Source: DASQEH01 sp038239485 (GTDB lineage: Bacteria > Actinomycetota > Actinomycetes > Propionibacteriales > Nocardioidaceae). From it: a stretch of 42,177 nt of DNA. The stretch lies in NCBI GenBank assembly GCA_038239485.1, contig JBBSET010000034.1, positions 1 through 42,177 on the forward strand. Reading direction: 5' to 3'. Under the pieces are notes generated by a model. That model was not told the origin of the DNA and searched no databases. It saw nothing but the letters and a program-made list of their open reading frames with translations. Shown here piece by piece: positions 41,923-42,177 of this stretch (position 1 is the first letter of the stretch; each line of letters starts with the position of its first letter). A program made the translations under genes and the position numbers.

Positions 41923-42177
41923 GCCACCACTCGCGGGTGGACAGGACCCGCGGGAACGACCCAGGTCACCGACGCCATCAGGCGGGCATCCGCCGGCCGA
42001 CGGCTCACGTCGCTGAACCTGTCCGCCGTCGCGGTGACCAAGGCGTTGATCTGCGCTGCCAGGTCCTTGGCCTCCTGGGCGGTGAGCCATAGGCGTGCCT
42101 GGTTGATCGTGGTGGCGTCGCGCCAGGGCTCGCTCTCGTTGCGATGTGCTGCGAGCGCGGCGCGCAGCACCTGAACC
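41919..42177 (-). CDS. ArsR-like transcriptional regulator, C-terminal part only
   Basis: The last 86 codons of a gene whose 5' end lies beyond the right edge. The visible part (AALAAHRNESEPWRDATTINQARLWLTAQEAKDLAAQINALVTATADRF) is the C-terminal domain found after the winged helix in a group of actinobacterial ArsR-like regulators; the DNA-binding part is outside the window. Its stop overlaps the MFS GTG, so it probably controls that exporter. Family call is by resemblance of the tail only. Confidence 0.6.
   Translation of the reverse strand, partial: VQVLRAALAAHRNESEPWRDATTINQARLWLTAQEAKDLAAQINALVTATADRFSDVSRRPADARLMASVTWVVPAGPVHPRVVA

Overview
The window is high-GC actinobacterial chromosome, most likely from the Nocardioidaceae / Propionibacteriales (inferred from gene content, GC-rich third positions and frequent GTG starts; no marker gene allows a firmer call). 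I see no rRNA, tRNA, insertion sequence, prophage or CRISPR array. From recalled synteny (not searched), positions 5718-35977 match the conserved origin-proximal block of Streptomyces and relatives: dnaB, MATE exporter, rplI-rpsR-ssb-rpsF, femX/alr-like pair, class A PBP with a GT87-type mannosyltransferase, DUF5318, PadR, ino1, MFS, pcnA, DUF6049, murJ, pseudokinase, sigM, anti-sigma, trxB, trxA.

Layout. 1-5586: accessory metabolism (TfoX-like fragment, small unknown protein, aldo/keto reductase, RpiB-like isomerase, cold-shock protein, M20 peptidase, GNAT, DUF1028). 5718-11190: replication and translation block, with a class 3-type mini-intein in the DnaB P-loop and a structured leader in front of rpsF. 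11374-14716: two-gene FtsX/MacB-type ABC exporter. 14996-18299: endonuclease IV, FemX-like ligase and a racemase-like PLP protein. 18378-22728: leftward operon DUF5318 - bifunctional PBP - GT87 glycosyltransferase. 22840-24741: PadR regulator and inositol-1-phosphate synthase behind a striking 13-bp-period repeat array, closed by a long hairpin. 24782-27539: MFS protein and CCA/poly(A) polymerase family protein. 27597-34512: tightly overlapping envelope cluster (upstream mini-ORF, DUF6049, MurJ, pseudokinase, ECF sigma, zinc-finger anti-sigma). 34517-35977: trxB-trxA behind a near-perfect SigR/SigH-type promoter. 36246-42177: kumamolisin-like S53 peptidase, GNAT, PLP aminotransferase, Ddl-like ligase, MFS exporter and the 3' end of an ArsR-like regulator.

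How it works together. Much of the window serves the cell envelope: lipid II export (MurJ with its pseudokinase partner), wall synthesis (PBP, GT87), cross-bridge chemistry (FemX, racemase-like, Ddl-like), inositol-phosphate supply (ino1) and an extracytoplasmic stress switch (SigM/anti-sigma). Thiol redox control (trxBA) sits beside that switch, and replication/translation genes occupy the left part. Several genes carry a TANNNT box 5-8 nt before their ATG/GTG, suggesting widespread leaderless transcription.
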